Source: Nitrospira sp. (lineage in GTDB: Bacteria; Nitrospirota; Nitrospiria; Nitrospirales; Nitrospiraceae). From it: a stretch of DNA of 64,000 nt. Location of the stretch: contig JACOEL010000008.1 in assembly GCA_024998625.1 (NCBI GenBank), positions 62,001 to 126,000 on the forward strand, written 5' to 3'. Made by a program: the position numbers and the translations under genes. Below the pieces are notes generated by a model. The model was not told where the DNA came from, ran no database searches, and saw nothing but the letters and a program-made list of their open reading frames with translations. Below are positions 24,076 through 33,280 of the stretch, piece by piece. The stretch's first letter is position 1, and each line of letters begins with the position of its first letter.

Positions 24076-24900
24076 GTGATTCTCGATCGGATTCTCGAAC
24101 ATAAAAAAGCGGAAATTCGCCACAAGAACAGCCGCGGCTATCTCGCGGAGCTGAAAACCAGAATTCGCGATGCCGGCCCGACACTGGGGTTTGCCGTGAA
24201 CCTCGATGCGCGACGTACTCCGGCCAGGCCCGCGCTCATCGCGGAGGTCAAGAAGGCCTCTCCGAGTCTCGGTCTGTTGCGGCCGGAGTTCGAGCAGCGC
24301 TTTGAGCCGGTGGCCATCGCCGAAGCCTATCGGGAGCATGGGGCCGCGGCTGTCTCCGTATTGACGGACAAGGATTTTTTTCAGGGCAGTCTGGAGTATC
24401 TCTCCGATGTGAAGCGGAAAGTCGGCCTGCCTGCGCTGAACAAAGAGTTCATGGTGGCGGACATTCAGTTCTATGAAGCCAGGGCCCATGGCGCGGACGC
24501 GGTCCTGTTGATCGTGGCCGGGTTGGAGAAGCGCCAATTGATCGACTTTTCCGCACTGGCGAAGGAGTTGTCTCTCGATGTGCTGGTGGAGACGCATCAT
24601 GAGCGGGAACTCGATACCGTGTTGGAATGGCTCCCGGATGTCCGTCTGATCGGCATCAACAATCGTGATCTCAAAACCTTCTCGACGGATCTGGGCGTGA
24701 CCCTGCGATTGGTGAAACGCATTCCCGGCGACAAGCTGATCGTGAGTGAAAGCGGGATTCACAAGCGAGAGGATGTCATGCGGTTGGTGGAGGCCGGCGT
24801 CCATGCCATGCTGATCGGCGAGTCGCTGATCCGGGCGCAGGATATCGGCGTGAAAATTCGTGAGTTGCTGGGCGATGAATCCAACAAGGAGCAGCCATGA
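24076..24900 (+). CDS. trpC: Indole-3-glycerol phosphate synthase
   Basis: Ring-closing decarboxylase of tryptophan synthesis, a TIM barrel of 274 residues. It starts with GTG at 24076 (MILDRILEHKKAEI). Catalytic and phosphate-binding segments are present: LIAEVKKASPSLG with the general-acid Lys, the KDFFQGSLEYL loop, LNKEFMVADIQFYEA, IGINNRDLKTF and SESGIHKREDV. The stop overlaps the start of the next lipoprotein gene by four bases (ATGA). Confidence 0.97.
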   Translation: MILDRILEHKKAEIRHKNSRGYLAELKTRIRDAGPTLGFAVNLDARRTPARPALIAEVKKASPSLGLLRPEFEQRFEPVAIAEAYREHGAAAVSVLTDKDFFQGSLEYLSDVKRKVGLPALNKEFMVADIQFYEARAHGADAVLLIVAGLEKRQLIDFSALAKELSLDVLVETHHERELDTVLEWLPDVRLIGINNRDLKTFSTDLGVTLRLVKRIPGDKLIVSESGIHKREDVMRLVEAGVHAMLIGESLIRAQDIGVKIRELLGDESNKEQP

Positions 24901-25211
24901 AGACGCGACTCTCTCTCGCTGTAACGGCGGCACTGCTGACCTTGGCCGGCTGTCTGAATCAGGAGATCCATGAATATTCTCCGAAGTGGGACTCCTGGAT
25001 GGGCAGCAGCAAGGACGACCGCATTAAGGACATGGGCATCCCCACGAAGTGCCATTCGTTCAAGGACGGCGGAGAAGTGTGCGAGTGGTCTGTTCCCCAG
25101 CAGGACGGTCGGCAGGACCTGATCGGCCTGACGTTCAACGGCAAGGGACAGGCCTGCCAATGGTCCTATCGCGGGTTCTACGGCATGCAGAAGAGTAAGC
25201 AGAGCTGCTGA
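24897..25211 (+). CDS. Small lipoprotein inserted in the trp operon
   Basis: An unrecognised 104-residue protein. The signal is a lipoprotein type (SLAVTAALLTLAGC). The mature part is short and aromatic, with four further Cys residues after the lipidated one (CHSFKDGGEVCEWSVP; GKGQACQWSYRGFYG and the terminal Cys), which may form disulfides. It overlaps trpC by four bases and ends four bases before trpF, so it must be cotranscribed and coupled with tryptophan biosynthesis genes. No role in that pathway is apparent; the position may reflect genome compaction. Confidence 0.8.
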   Translation: MKTRLSLAVTAALLTLAGCLNQEIHEYSPKWDSWMGSSKDDRIKDMGIPTKCHSFKDGGEVCEWSVPQQDGRQDLIGLTFNGKGQACQWSYRGFYGMQKSKQSC

Positions 25212-25215
25212 CGCC

Positions 25216-25848
25216 ATGGCTGTGAAGGTCAAGATCTGCGGTCTGACGAATGTCGAGGATGCGGCGGTGGCGGTGGAGGCCGGTGCCGATGCGGTCGGGT
25301 TCGTGTTTCATAAGAAGAGCCCTCGGTGCGCGGAAGCGGCGGCGGTGAAGGCCATCGTGAAGGAACTGCCCCCGTTTGTGTTGCCGATCGGCGTGTTCGT
25401 GAATGAGGATGCCAAGGTGGTGCGCGACATCATGGACAGTTGCGGGCTTGCCCTTGCGCAGCTGCATGGCGATGAGACGGCGGCCTATTGTGCGGTGCTG
25501 GGGCGTCCGGTGCTCAAGGCGATTCGGCTTCGGGATCGACGTTCGTTCCTGGCCCTGGCCGAGTTTCAAGGGCGCGCCGGCGTGCGCGGATTTTTAGTCG
25601 ACGCCTTTTCCCCAGACGCCTATGGCGGCACGGGGCAGGTGGCCGATTGGTCGCTGGCTTCGGAAGCGGCAGCGGTGGCGCGTATTCTCCTGGCCGGAGG
25701 ACTGACTCCCGGGAATGTCGCGCAAGCCATCGAGCAGGTGCGGCCTTACGGTGTCGATGTCAGCAGCGGAGTCGAGGCCTCGCCTGGCAGGAAAGACCAT
25801 GACAAGGTCCGGGCCTTTGTGCAGGCCGTCAGGCTTGTCTCCCGCTAG
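25216..25848 (+). CDS. trpF: Phosphoribosylanthranilate isomerase
   Basis: Amadori isomerase between the TrpD and TrpC steps; 210 residues. The catalytic Cys lies in [13 protein letters not shown]. Other barrel motifs are [21 protein letters not shown] and the phosphate-binding [11 protein letters not shown] and [13 protein letters not shown]. The start ATG lies four bases after the small lipoprotein gene. trpB follows after 47 bases. Confidence 0.96.
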   Translation: MAVKVKICGLTNVEDAAVAVEAGADAVGFVFHKKSPRCAEAAAVKAIVKELPPFVLPIGVFVNEDAKVVRDIMDSCGLALAQLHGDETAAYCAVLGRPVLKAIRLRDRRSFLALAEFQGRAGVRGFLVDAFSPDAYGGTGQVADWSLASEAAAVARILLAGGLTPGNVAQAIEQVRPYGVDVSSGVEASPGRKDHDKVRAFVQAVRLVSR

Positions 25849-25895
25849 GCCAGCGTCTATACTTTCATTTTTCACGACTAGCTGAAGGAATTCAC

Positions 25896-27086
25896 ATGGC
25901 GATACCAGATCGACATGGGCGGTTCGGCCCGTACGGCGGACGGTATGTCCCTGAAACTCTCATGCCGGCCTTGCTGGAACTGGAAGAGGTGTACCAGCGC
26001 ACACGCCGGGATAAGGGGTTTCAAGCTGAACTCAAGCACTATTTGAAAGAATATGTCGGGCGGCCGACGCCGCTGTATTTCGCCCAGCGTCTGACGAAGC
26101 GATTGGGCGGCGCCAAGATTTACCTCAAGCGTGAAGACCTGTGCCATACCGGCGCCCATAAGATCAACAATGCGATCGGGCAGGCGCTGCTCGCCCGGCG
26201 CATGAAGAAACCGCGCCTCATTGCAGAGACCGGCGCGGGGCAGCACGGAGTGGCGACGGCCACTGTCGCCGCCATGTTCGGCCTGGAATGTGAAATCTAC
26301 ATGGGCACGGAAGACATGCAGCGGCAGGCGCTGAACGTGTTCCGGATGCGGCTCCTGGGTTCGACGGTCACAGGCGTGGATGCCGGCAGCCGGACGTTGA
26401 AGGACGCCATCAGTGAAGCGATGCGGGATTGGACGACCAACGTGCGGACGACCCACTATGTGCTGGGTTCCGTCCTCGGCGCGCATCCCTATCCCATGAT
26501 GATCCGGGATTTTCAGTCCGTCATCGGCCGTGAAGCCCGCAAACAGATTCTGGCCGCGGAAGGGCGTCTGCCTGATTGCTTGATCGCCTGTGTCGGCGGC
26601 GGCAGCAATGCGATGGGGCTGTTCCACGCCTTCGTTCCGGATAAAAAGGTCAGGATGGTGGGGGTCGAAGCCGGAGGTCTGGGTGTCGAGAGCGGCAAAC
26701 ATGCGGCCCGGTTTGCGGGCGGTCGCCCCGGCGTGTTGCAAGGGACTATGACCTATCTGCTGCAGGATGAGAACGGCCAGGTGAATCTCACCCATTCCGT
26801 CTCGGCAGGCTTGGACTATGCGGCCGTGGGGCCGGAGCACAGCTACTACAAGGAAACGAATCGTGCCCAGTATACGTCGGTCACGGATGACGAGGCGTTG
26901 GAGGCGTTCGATCTGCTCGCGCGGGAGGAGGGGATCATGCCCGCGCTGGAAAGCGCCCATGCCATCGCCGAAGTGGTGAAGTGTGCGCCAAAAATGAAGA
27001 AGAGCCAGATCCTGATCGTGAACCTGTCCGGGCGCGGCGACAAAGATGTGCAGCAGGTGGCGAGAATCAAAGGCGTGACGCTGTAG
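25896..27086 (+). CDS. trpB: Tryptophan synthase beta chain
   Basis: PLP enzyme joining indole to serine to give tryptophan, working as the alpha2-beta2 complex with TrpA. The 396-residue product has [17 protein letters not shown] at the N-terminus, the PLP lysine in [15 protein letters not shown], the [20 protein letters not shown] loop, the phosphate-binding [10 protein letters not shown] and the C-terminal [21 protein letters not shown] precedes the ATG. The repeat at 27088-27208 separates it from trpA. Confidence 0.97.
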   Translation: MAIPDRHGRFGPYGGRYVPETLMPALLELEEVYQRTRRDKGFQAELKHYLKEYVGRPTPLYFAQRLTKRLGGAKIYLKREDLCHTGAHKINNAIGQALLARRMKKPRLIAETGAGQHGVATATVAAMFGLECEIYMGTEDMQRQALNVFRMRLLGSTVTGVDAGSRTLKDAISEAMRDWTTNVRTTHYVLGSVLGAHPYPMMIRDFQSVIGREARKQILAAEGRLPDCLIACVGGGSNAMGLFHAFVPDKKVRMVGVEAGGLGVESGKHAARFAGGRPGVLQGTMTYLLQDENGQVNLTHSVSAGLDYAAVGPEHSYYKETNRAQYTSVTDDEALEAFDLLAREEGIMPALESAHAIAEVVKCAPKMKKSQILIVNLSGRGDKDVQQVARIKGVTL

Positions 27087-27087
27087 C

Positions 27088-27208
27088 AGGAGGTTGAAAA
27101 CGGCCTCCAGCTTTGTTCTCGCTGCGCGCAGAGGTTCGACGTACTGCAGGAGTACACCTCACCTCCGCGCTTGCTGCGGCCGCGCTGGATGACCGTTTTG
27201 AACCTCCT
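27088..27208. repeat. 121-bp imperfect inverted repeat between trpB and trpA
   Basis: The outer arms AGGAGGTTGAAAACGG and its near complement CCGTTTTGAACCTCCT bound the element. They are followed inward by CCTCCAGC and GCTGGATGA, which also partly pair. In the centre a smaller hairpin has arms GTACT and AGTAC around GCAGG, flanked by GAGGT and ACCTC. The unit would fold into one long hairpin, like a REP/MITE-type intergenic element. It begins two bases after the trpB stop, so it may terminate, attenuate or protect the transcript. Confidence 0.7.
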
Positions 27209-27252
27209 ACACTTGGTTTTGAAGGACGAGCGAGAAGTAGAGGTATATCCAT

Positions 27253-28053
27253 ATGAATCGTTTGGATCACACATTGAGTCAGTTGAAGGCGAAGGGGGAG
27301 AAGGCGCTGATCACCTACATCATGGCGGGTGATCCGTCGCTGCAAGAGACGGAGCAGTTGGTGCTCGAATTGGAACGGGCAGGCGCCGACGTCATCGAAT
27401 TGGGGGTGCCCTTTTCCGATCCCATCGCCGATGGACCGGTGATTCAGAAAGCAGCCGAGCGTGGTCTCCAAAGCGGTACGTCGCTTCGAAGGATTCTCGA
27501 ATCGGTGCGGCATCTTCGGGCCTCGACCCAGATCCCTCTCGTCTTGATGGCCTATTACAACAACATCCATGCGTTCGGTGAGGCGGAATTCTGCCGGGTT
27601 GCTGCGGATGCGGGTGTGGATGGATTGATCGTGCCGGATATGCCGCCGGATGAGGCGGGGCCGTTGCGTGGTCCGGCTGGTGAGGCCGGGCTCCATCTGA
27701 TCTTTCTCTTGGCTCCGACCAGCACTGCGTCGAGGCGGGCCTATGTGGCAAAGGAGTCCGGCGGATTTGTCTATTATGTTTCCATCACGGGCATTACTGG
27801 GGCTAAACTACAGGACGTGGCGGGCGTACGCGAGAACGTCGCCAAGATCAGAAAGCACACCAAGACCCCGGTGGCTGTGGGATTCGGCGTGGCGACTCCG
27901 GAGGATGCCGCGCGGGTGGCTCAGGTCGCCGATGGCGTGATCGTGGGCAGCGCAATTGTGCGTCGTGTTGGAGAGCATGGGCAGGATGGCCGACTCGTTC
28001 AGGAAGTGGGTGCCTTCGTGCGATCCCTCAAGGAGGCGATGCAGCCGGCCTAG
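27253..28053 (+). CDS. trpA: Tryptophan synthase alpha chain
   Basis: Cleaves indole-3-glycerol phosphate to indole, which is channelled to TrpB. The product is 266 residues, a complete TIM barrel. The catalytic Glu and Asp lie in DVIELGVPFSDPIADGPVIQ. Other motifs are YYNNIHAFGEAEF, GLIVPDMPPDEAG, the YVSITGITGAK loop and AVGFGVATPEDA. It ends the trp operon. Confidence 0.97.
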   Translation: MNRLDHTLSQLKAKGEKALITYIMAGDPSLQETEQLVLELERAGADVIELGVPFSDPIADGPVIQKAAERGLQSGTSLRRILESVRHLRASTQIPLVLMAYYNNIHAFGEAEFCRVAADAGVDGLIVPDMPPDEAGPLRGPAGEAGLHLIFLLAPTSTASRRAYVAKESGGFVYYVSITGITGAKLQDVAGVRENVAKIRKHTKTPVAVGFGVATPEDAARVAQVADGVIVGSAIVRRVGEHGQDGRLVQEVGAFVRSLKEAMQPA

Positions 28054-28253
28054 CCGCAGGTCTTCTCCCCCCGCAGTATTCCGTTCAAATTTTCAGCCGA
28101 CATCTTCGTACATTATTTCTATGGAGCCCTGTCCGCCCGGTCGTCAGACCAAGACGGCGGCTCCCGGTTGCGTATTGTCCTGATCCAAGGAATTCGTGGG
28201 AGCGGAGACGTTCCCTGCTGTGCAACGTGTGACGCTTCATATGAGGAGACGCC

Positions 28254-29327
28254 ATGGCCGTAGCTCGTCGTAAGGTCAGCCGAACCAACCGCAAGACGAC
28301 ATCGAAAACCGCATTGGTCGCTCCACGCCGCAAACCTACGGCTCGTGTGCCTGCGGCAATGGGTGAAGAGCGCATCATCCGCACTCTGCAACAGGGATTG
28401 TTCGATACCCTGTCCGGTTCCGAAGGGGAGGGCCGTTCACCCATCAGCGTCTCGGCGGCGTTTGTCCAATCGTTCCTGCAACTGACCAAGGTTCAGGCGA
28501 TCGCCGTGTACGTTCGCGATGAGCAGACCCGCGAGATGACCTGCCTGGCGGAGGCCGGGAGCAGCGATACATCTGTGGCCGGGAAATGGCGGGAGGGCCT
28601 GGTCAGGGCGGAACAGAATTCGCAGGTGAGCAGCGGCGACTTGTATGGTTTACGATTGCACCGGATCGGTCGAATGGACGGTGTCGTCATGTTTCAAACC
28701 GGGAAGTCCCAGCGGGTGCCCTCGCGGAAGTTGCTGACGGTGTTGACGGCAGTCGAGCCCTGGCTGGCGGTCCTGCTGGACCATGCGCGATTGACCGTCA
28801 AATACGCGGCAAAAATTCTTCGGATTCAACACATGGAGCAGGTGAGTGATCTTTTGAATTCGTCGCTGGCCGAAGAGGAGAAGTTACGCCGGGCGCTGGA
28901 TGCCGGGGTTCGCCTGGTGGAAGCTGAGGCCGGGGCGTTGTTCCTCAGTGCCGGTGATGGAACCTTGAAACTCTGCACGGTCGCCGGCGAGCGCGCAACA
29001 GGTCTCTTGGCCCTTCACTCGCCCATCGCGGCCGGCGTGTATCGCACAGGCCAAGCCGTGTTGATCACGCGAGGAGAGCAGGATGCCCGATTGGTCGTGG
29101 GTCAGGGATGGCAGGCCGTCTTGCCGGTGGTGTCTCTCGTCTCTGTGCCTGTCCGTATGGGAACGCAGGCCGTGGGTGTGTTGGAGGTGGTCAATCGCCG
29201 CAGCGGTAAGCCGTTCAGCAACTGGGATGTGCTGGAACTGGCGAGTCTCTCGAATCAATTCGGGCTGGCGATCGACAATCTGCGCAGAGGAGCCGTCGGG
29301 GAGGGCGGTCCGAAACGGGTCGGCTAA
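28254..29327 (+). CDS. GAF-domain sensor protein
   Basis: A 357-residue cytoplasmic protein that starts behind AGGAGA at 28254. The N-terminal 40 residues are basic and probably disordered (RRKVSRTNRKTTSKT). Residues about 60-170 look like a degenerate GAF-like sensory fold, and about 190-345 are a clear GAF domain (EQVSDLLNSSLAEEEKLRRA; AEAGALFLSAGDGTLKLCTV; SVPVRMGTQAVGVLEVVNR). No output domain (kinase, cyclase or HTH) is present, so it may act by protein contact. The ligand is unknown. It converges on the next gene with only two bases between. Confidence 0.78.
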   Translation: MAVARRKVSRTNRKTTSKTALVAPRRKPTARVPAAMGEERIIRTLQQGLFDTLSGSEGEGRSPISVSAAFVQSFLQLTKVQAIAVYVRDEQTREMTCLAEAGSSDTSVAGKWREGLVRAEQNSQVSSGDLYGLRLHRIGRMDGVVMFQTGKSQRVPSRKLLTVLTAVEPWLAVLLDHARLTVKYAAKILRIQHMEQVSDLLNSSLAEEEKLRRALDAGVRLVEAEAGALFLSAGDGTLKLCTVAGERATGLLALHSPIAAGVYRTGQAVLITRGEQDARLVVGQGWQAVLPVVSLVSVPVRMGTQAVGVLEVVNRRSGKPFSNWDVLELASLSNQFGLAIDNLRRGAVGEGGPKRVG

Positions 29328-29329
29328 GG

Positions 29330-29935
29330 TTACCGTTTTTCAGGTGGCATGTACTTGATCATGTCCGTCGCCAGCTTCGTGGCAAGATCCCGCATGTCCG
29401 GACGGATGAAGAGATAACTTTCCTGCACCTGGTGACGCGCTTTCCAGACAATGGCGCCGTTCACGGCATCGACCAGCCGCATGCTCAGGCCCACGCGGGC
29501 GATGTTATCGCCTTCTTCTCTCGTATATTCCCAGGCATTCACCTTGACCACCAGCAGAGAGTCGGCACCCAGCGCGTGGCCGATCTTGATCGCGGAATTC
29601 TTGTCCGATTGACCGGTCGTCTCCATGCGTGAGAAGTAGGTCACAAGCGCATCGAACGCATCTTTCGTGGTCTGGAAAGTATCGGTGACCTGATCGGGGG
29701 GGACGACCTTCTCGACGCGGCGGCTCTTGATCAGCACTTTCGCCACCACTTCCTCGACGTCTTCCCGGGCACTATCGTAGGTGCCGGAAATCGGGAGAAT
29801 GGCCATGGTCTTGGGGTAGAACCCGCGCGCGGCCGGCCCTTCCCACATCTCTTGCAAGCCCCCGCAGCCGGCCAGGAGGCCGGTCATCACGAGGCAGAAA
29901 ACAACGCTGATGGTGCGTACGGTGTGTCGTGTCAT
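29330..29935 (-). CDS. CsgG/DUF799-like outer-membrane lipoprotein
   Basis: A 201-residue lipoprotein with signal ending in LLAGC. The mature part has the pattern of the CsgG/LpoB/GNA1162 group: KTMAILPISGTYDSARED, then a helix, ALGADSLLVVKVNAWEY and GLSMRLVDAVNGAIVWKARH. These proteins are periplasmic-facing lipoproteins, and some form secretion pores or activate cell-wall synthases. The exact family is uncertain. It follows the outer-membrane barrel gene by 46 bases on the same strand, so the two are probably cotranscribed. Confidence 0.7.
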   Translation of the reverse strand: MTRHTVRTISVVFCLVMTGLLAGCGGLQEMWEGPAARGFYPKTMAILPISGTYDSAREDVEEVVAKVLIKSRRVEKVVPPDQVTDTFQTTKDAFDALVTYFSRMETTGQSDKNSAIKIGHALGADSLLVVKVNAWEYTREEGDNIARVGLSMRLVDAVNGAIVWKARHQVQESYLFIRPDMRDLATKLATDMIKYMPPEKR

Positions 29936-29981
29936 GGTTGATATAGACAGTGTAGCAGATTGATTCAGTGCGAACGTAACC

Positions 29982-31127
29982 TTAGAAGGTTAAGGCTACG
30001 GACCCGGATGCCAGAGCAGCCTGGTCCCTGAAATCATACCCGCCGGCAATATCGATGCGCAAGGCAAGGACGCGAAGTCCGAAGCCTGCCGTCGGAATAA
30101 ACGGTGTCTTGGCATCCTGCATATTCTTAAATGCGCCGACCCTGAAAGACAGGAGTTCGGACAGGATCGTCTGCTCCGCTCCCAGACTCAGGACCTGACT
30201 GTACACGCCGGGGGTGAGCGTATTGTTCTTCGTAATATCCACATCGGCAGACAGCGTCAACGAGTTATAAGGGTTGACGGCCACGCCGGTGCGGACCTGC
30301 GGGAGCAATTTGAATTTGTCTCCGTTCGGCGCATCGAAGGTCGGCGCGTTGATGTCCTTCGCCACGATCCCCATCCGCAACCAGGATGAAGGCCGGAACA
30401 TCGCTCCCACGTCGATTCCGATGGCGGTCGAGATCTTGGCGCGTCCGATGTCCTCGAACACTCTTACATCGTCGCTTGCGCCGCGAATGTTGGTAGCGCC
30501 GGTATAAGCCGCACCTTGGATGACCTTGCCGGTGACACCGATCGAAAACATCCGGTCCATGAAGGCGTAGGCGTAGGAGAGGGCGGCTTGGCGGACTTCC
30601 AGGCCGTTCATCGCGAACTGCCCGTTCACGCTGAGGTTGGTACCGTTGTTCGTAAATCCGACCGGGCCGCGCAGGAAGCCGCCGGCGGTGGCGACGTCGG
30701 AGACGTTGAACCCCAATGCATGTTCGCCGAAGTTGCCTTTCACATAGAGGCCGCCGGAGGCAGCGGCGGTGAGGTTGGTGCCGGGACGGTTGATGCGATC
30801 GATCTGTTGCTGGAGGCGGGCGATGTTGCCGGCCGACGTATCGTTCAAATTCAGGTTGTTGATGTCTTTCAGGGAATCGAACACGTCGCCACGATCGACG
30901 ACTTGGCCGCTGGCTTGAAAGCGGATATCGAATTTCTTGCTCATCGCCATGCCGGCCGGGTTCCAATAGGTGGCCAGGGAGTCGGATGTCGTGGCCACTC
31001 CGGCTCCGCCCATGCCCATTTGGCGCGATCCGACAAACACAAATTCGACCGCTGCCGCCTGAAGAGGCAGGAGGATGGCCAGACAAATGGTCGTGAGTCG
31101 GACGTACGGTGCGAACGATGTCTTCAT
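29982..31127 (-). CDS. Outer membrane beta-barrel protein (TraF_2/PorV-like)
   Basis: A 381-residue protein with signal peptide (ICLAILLPLQAAA). The mature N-terminus (GSRQMGMGGAGVATTSDSLA followed by TYWNPAGMA) is the signature of FadL/PorV/TraF_2-type barrels. Many short amphipathic strands follow, and the last residue is Phe (SGSVALTF), as expected for BAM recognition. The middle has a helical insertion with repeated D/N (INNLNLNDTSAGNIARLQQQ). Conjugation is not implied despite the TraF name. Substrate unknown. Confidence 0.78.
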   Translation of the reverse strand: MKTSFAPYVRLTTICLAILLPLQAAAVEFVFVGSRQMGMGGAGVATTSDSLATYWNPAGMAMSKKFDIRFQASGQVVDRGDVFDSLKDINNLNLNDTSAGNIARLQQQIDRINRPGTNLTAAASGGLYVKGNFGEHALGFNVSDVATAGGFLRGPVGFTNNGTNLSVNGQFAMNGLEVRQAALSYAYAFMDRMFSIGVTGKVIQGAAYTGATNIRGASDDVRVFEDIGRAKISTAIGIDVGAMFRPSSWLRMGIVAKDINAPTFDAPNGDKFKLLPQVRTGVAVNPYNSLTLSADVDITKNNTLTPGVYSQVLSLGAEQTILSELLSFRVGAFKNMQDAKTPFIPTAGFGLRVLALRIDIAGGYDFRDQAALASGSVALTF

Positions 31128-31269
31128 AAACCTGGTCGAACTCCCACGTGAATGCGAGGATGGGTCAGTCTACGAAAAGATGCTGACGCCGTCAAGAAAT
31201 CCCGGTCAAGGTCGGACGATTCAGCCGCGTCGTGTGAGTGGGCGAGGGCCATCCACCGATGGTCTCGCG

Positions 31270-31938
31270 TTATGAGGACACGATCATCCCGTCCTGCATG
31301 GAGACGATCCGGTCGGCCTGGGATGAGAGCTTGTCGTTGTGGGTCACGATGACGAACGTAGTTCCCCGTGAGCGGTTCAATTGACGAAGCAAGGTGAAGA
31401 GGGCGTCGCCGGTATGGGAGTCGAGGTTGCCAGTCGGTTCATCGGCCAGCACCAGATCGGGCTGCTGCATCAAGGCGCGCGCGACCGAGACTCGCTGTTG
31501 CTCGCCGCCTGAGAGTTCGCCCGGTTTGTGGTGGAGTCGATCCGCCAGACCGACCTCGCCGAGGAGTTTCGTCGCTTCGCCGACGACATCGGCCATATCG
31601 CGTTTTTGTATCATCGCCGGGAGGCAGGCATTTTCGAGGGCGGAGAATTCCGGCAGCAGGTGGTGGAATTGAAACACGAACCCGACACGTTTGTTGCGGA
31701 ACTCGGCCTGCTCTTGTTCCGTGAGTGCAAAAAGATTCTGGCCGTCGAACGACACGGTGCCCTTGGTCGGGCGATCCAGGGTCCCGAGGATTTGCAGCAG
31801 GGTGCTCTTCCCGGCTCCGGAGGCGCCCATGATTGCGATCAATTCCCCGCGTTTGATGTGCAGGTTGATGTTATTCAACACGACGAGTTCACGCCCGCCC
31901 ATCGGAAACGATTTGTAGAGATCGACGACATCAATCAT
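31270..31938 (-). CDS. lolD: Lipoprotein-releasing ABC transporter ATP-binding protein
   Basis: ATPase that drives release of outer-membrane lipoproteins from the inner membrane. The 222-residue product has Walker A (GASGAGKST), the ABC signature ([18 protein letters not shown]), Walker B ([13 protein letters not shown]) and the switch His (VIVTHNDKL). The length and the family string [10 protein letters not shown] fit LolD rather than a macrolide exporter. It follows the permease gene on the same strand. Together with lnt upstream and lgt at the window end it covers lipoprotein maturation and sorting. Confidence 0.9.
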   Translation of the reverse strand: MIDVVDLYKSFPMGGRELVVLNNINLHIKRGELIAIMGASGAGKSTLLQILGTLDRPTKGTVSFDGQNLFALTEQEQAEFRNKRVGFVFQFHHLLPEFSALENACLPAMIQKRDMADVVGEATKLLGEVGLADRLHHKPGELSGGEQQRVSVARALMQQPDLVLADEPTGNLDSHTGDALFTLLRQLNRSRGTTFVIVTHNDKLSSQADRIVSMQDGMIVSS

Positions 31939-32000
31939 GTCGGTGCTGCAATCTGCAATGGTTTAGGTTCAATCGTGTTGCTCGGAAGTCCAGGACTCTC

Positions 32001-33278
32001 CTATTCATAGCGCAAGGCGGCCGCCGGATCCAACTTGGCGGCCTGGAGCGAGGGATAGAGCGTGGCCGCGAAACTGATCAGAATCGCAGATCCGGCGACC
32101 AGCAATACATCCGAACCGAGCACATGGACCGGGATGCGGGAGATGTAGTACACGGTCGGGTCGAAGGTCCAAAAGGTCTGGATCAGCCAGAGAAACGTAT
32201 ACCCCAGCGGGACGCCGATCGCCGCACCGGAACAGCCGATGATCAGACCGTTGAGCATGAAGATCCGCATGATGCCCTTACGCGTCGCGCCCATCGCCTT
32301 GAGGATGGCGATCTCGCGCTGCTTTTCCGTCACGATCATGGTCAGGGTACTGACGATATTGAAGGAGGCCACGATGGTGATCAAGACCAGCAGGAGGAAC
32401 ATCATCGTCTTTTCGAGTTTGAGCGCCGAAAACAGATTGCGGTTCATCTGCATCCAGTCCCGCGCCCAGAAGGCGAATCCGAGATGGTGCTCGATCGCGC
32501 GGGCAATGTCCGCCGCGCGGAACACATCGGTGACTTTCACCTCGATACCCGTCACGCTGGCGCCCATGTTGAAAAACTTCTGCGCCTCTCCCAGTTCGAT
32601 ATAAGCGAGGGAGGAGTCGTATTCGTACATGCCGGATTGAAAGATGCCGACGACGACGAATTGCCTGATTTTCGGCGTCATGCTGGCGCCCGTGACCGGG
32701 CCGACGGGGGAGACCACGTTCAGGGTGTCGCCGGGGAAGGCGCCGAGCCGCATCGAAAGTTCTTTCCCCAGAATGATGCCCGGCCGCATGGCTGTGTCGG
32801 GACCGTTCGGTTCCCGTTCTTTTTCGGGGATGACCACTTTGTTTTGACGCGCGAGGTCGTCGAGGTTGCCGTTGACGAGATTATGGGCCAACTCGGTGAC
32901 GGTGCCTTCCCGCGCCGGATCGATCCCGCGAAGAATAATGCCCTGGACGCCGGACGGAGAGGTGAGCAGGACCTGGCGGAAGATGAACGGGGTAGCGGCG
33001 ACGACGTCCGGGACGGCCGCGACCTTCTTCACCTGGTCTTCGTAGTCGACCATTGATTCCTTCATACGGTCGTTTACCAGGATATGCGCGGTGGTGCCGA
33101 GAATCTTGGCCTGCACGTCCTCCTTGAACCCGGTCATGATGCCGACCGTGCCGATCAAGGCGGCGACACCGAGAGTAATCCCGGCAACCGAGACGATGGT
33201 GTTGAAGGAGATGGTGCGGTTGCGTCGCTTCGCGCGCAGGTACCGCAATCCGATGAAAATTTCGTAGGGCAGTGCCAT
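32001..33278 (-). CDS. lolC: Lipoprotein-releasing ABC transporter permease, LolC/LolE family
   Basis: Inner-membrane permease that hands mature lipoproteins to the periplasmic carrier LolA. It has 425 residues: a first helix after the characteristic N-terminus (PYEIFIGLRYLRAKRRNRTI), a large periplasmic domain (about 45-270), and three C-terminal helices (MMFLLLVLITIVASFNIVST; GLIIGCSGAAIGVPLGYTF; LLVAGSAILISFAATLYPSL). Only one permease gene is present, so the complex is probably a homodimer (the LolF arrangement) rather than a LolC-LolE heterodimer. It starts two bases after the lysS stop. Confidence 0.9.
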   Translation of the reverse strand: MALPYEIFIGLRYLRAKRRNRTISFNTIVSVAGITLGVAALIGTVGIMTGFKEDVQAKILGTTAHILVNDRMKESMVDYEDQVKKVAAVPDVVAATPFIFRQVLLTSPSGVQGIILRGIDPAREGTVTELAHNLVNGNLDDLARQNKVVIPEKEREPNGPDTAMRPGIILGKELSMRLGAFPGDTLNVVSPVGPVTGASMTPKIRQFVVVGIFQSGMYEYDSSLAYIELGEAQKFFNMGASVTGIEVKVTDVFRAADIARAIEHHLGFAFWARDWMQMNRNLFSALKLEKTMMFLLLVLITIVASFNIVSTLTMIVTEKQREIAILKAMGATRKGIMRIFMLNGLIIGCSGAAIGVPLGYTFLWLIQTFWTFDPTVYYISRIPVHVLGSDVLLVAGSAILISFAATLYPSLQAAKLDPAAALRYE

Positions 33279-33280
33279 GT

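Noticed and set aside
29982-31127. Conjugation gene (TraF) and hence a conjugative element
   Set aside because: The TraF_2 family includes ordinary outer-membrane barrels, and no other conjugation gene is present.
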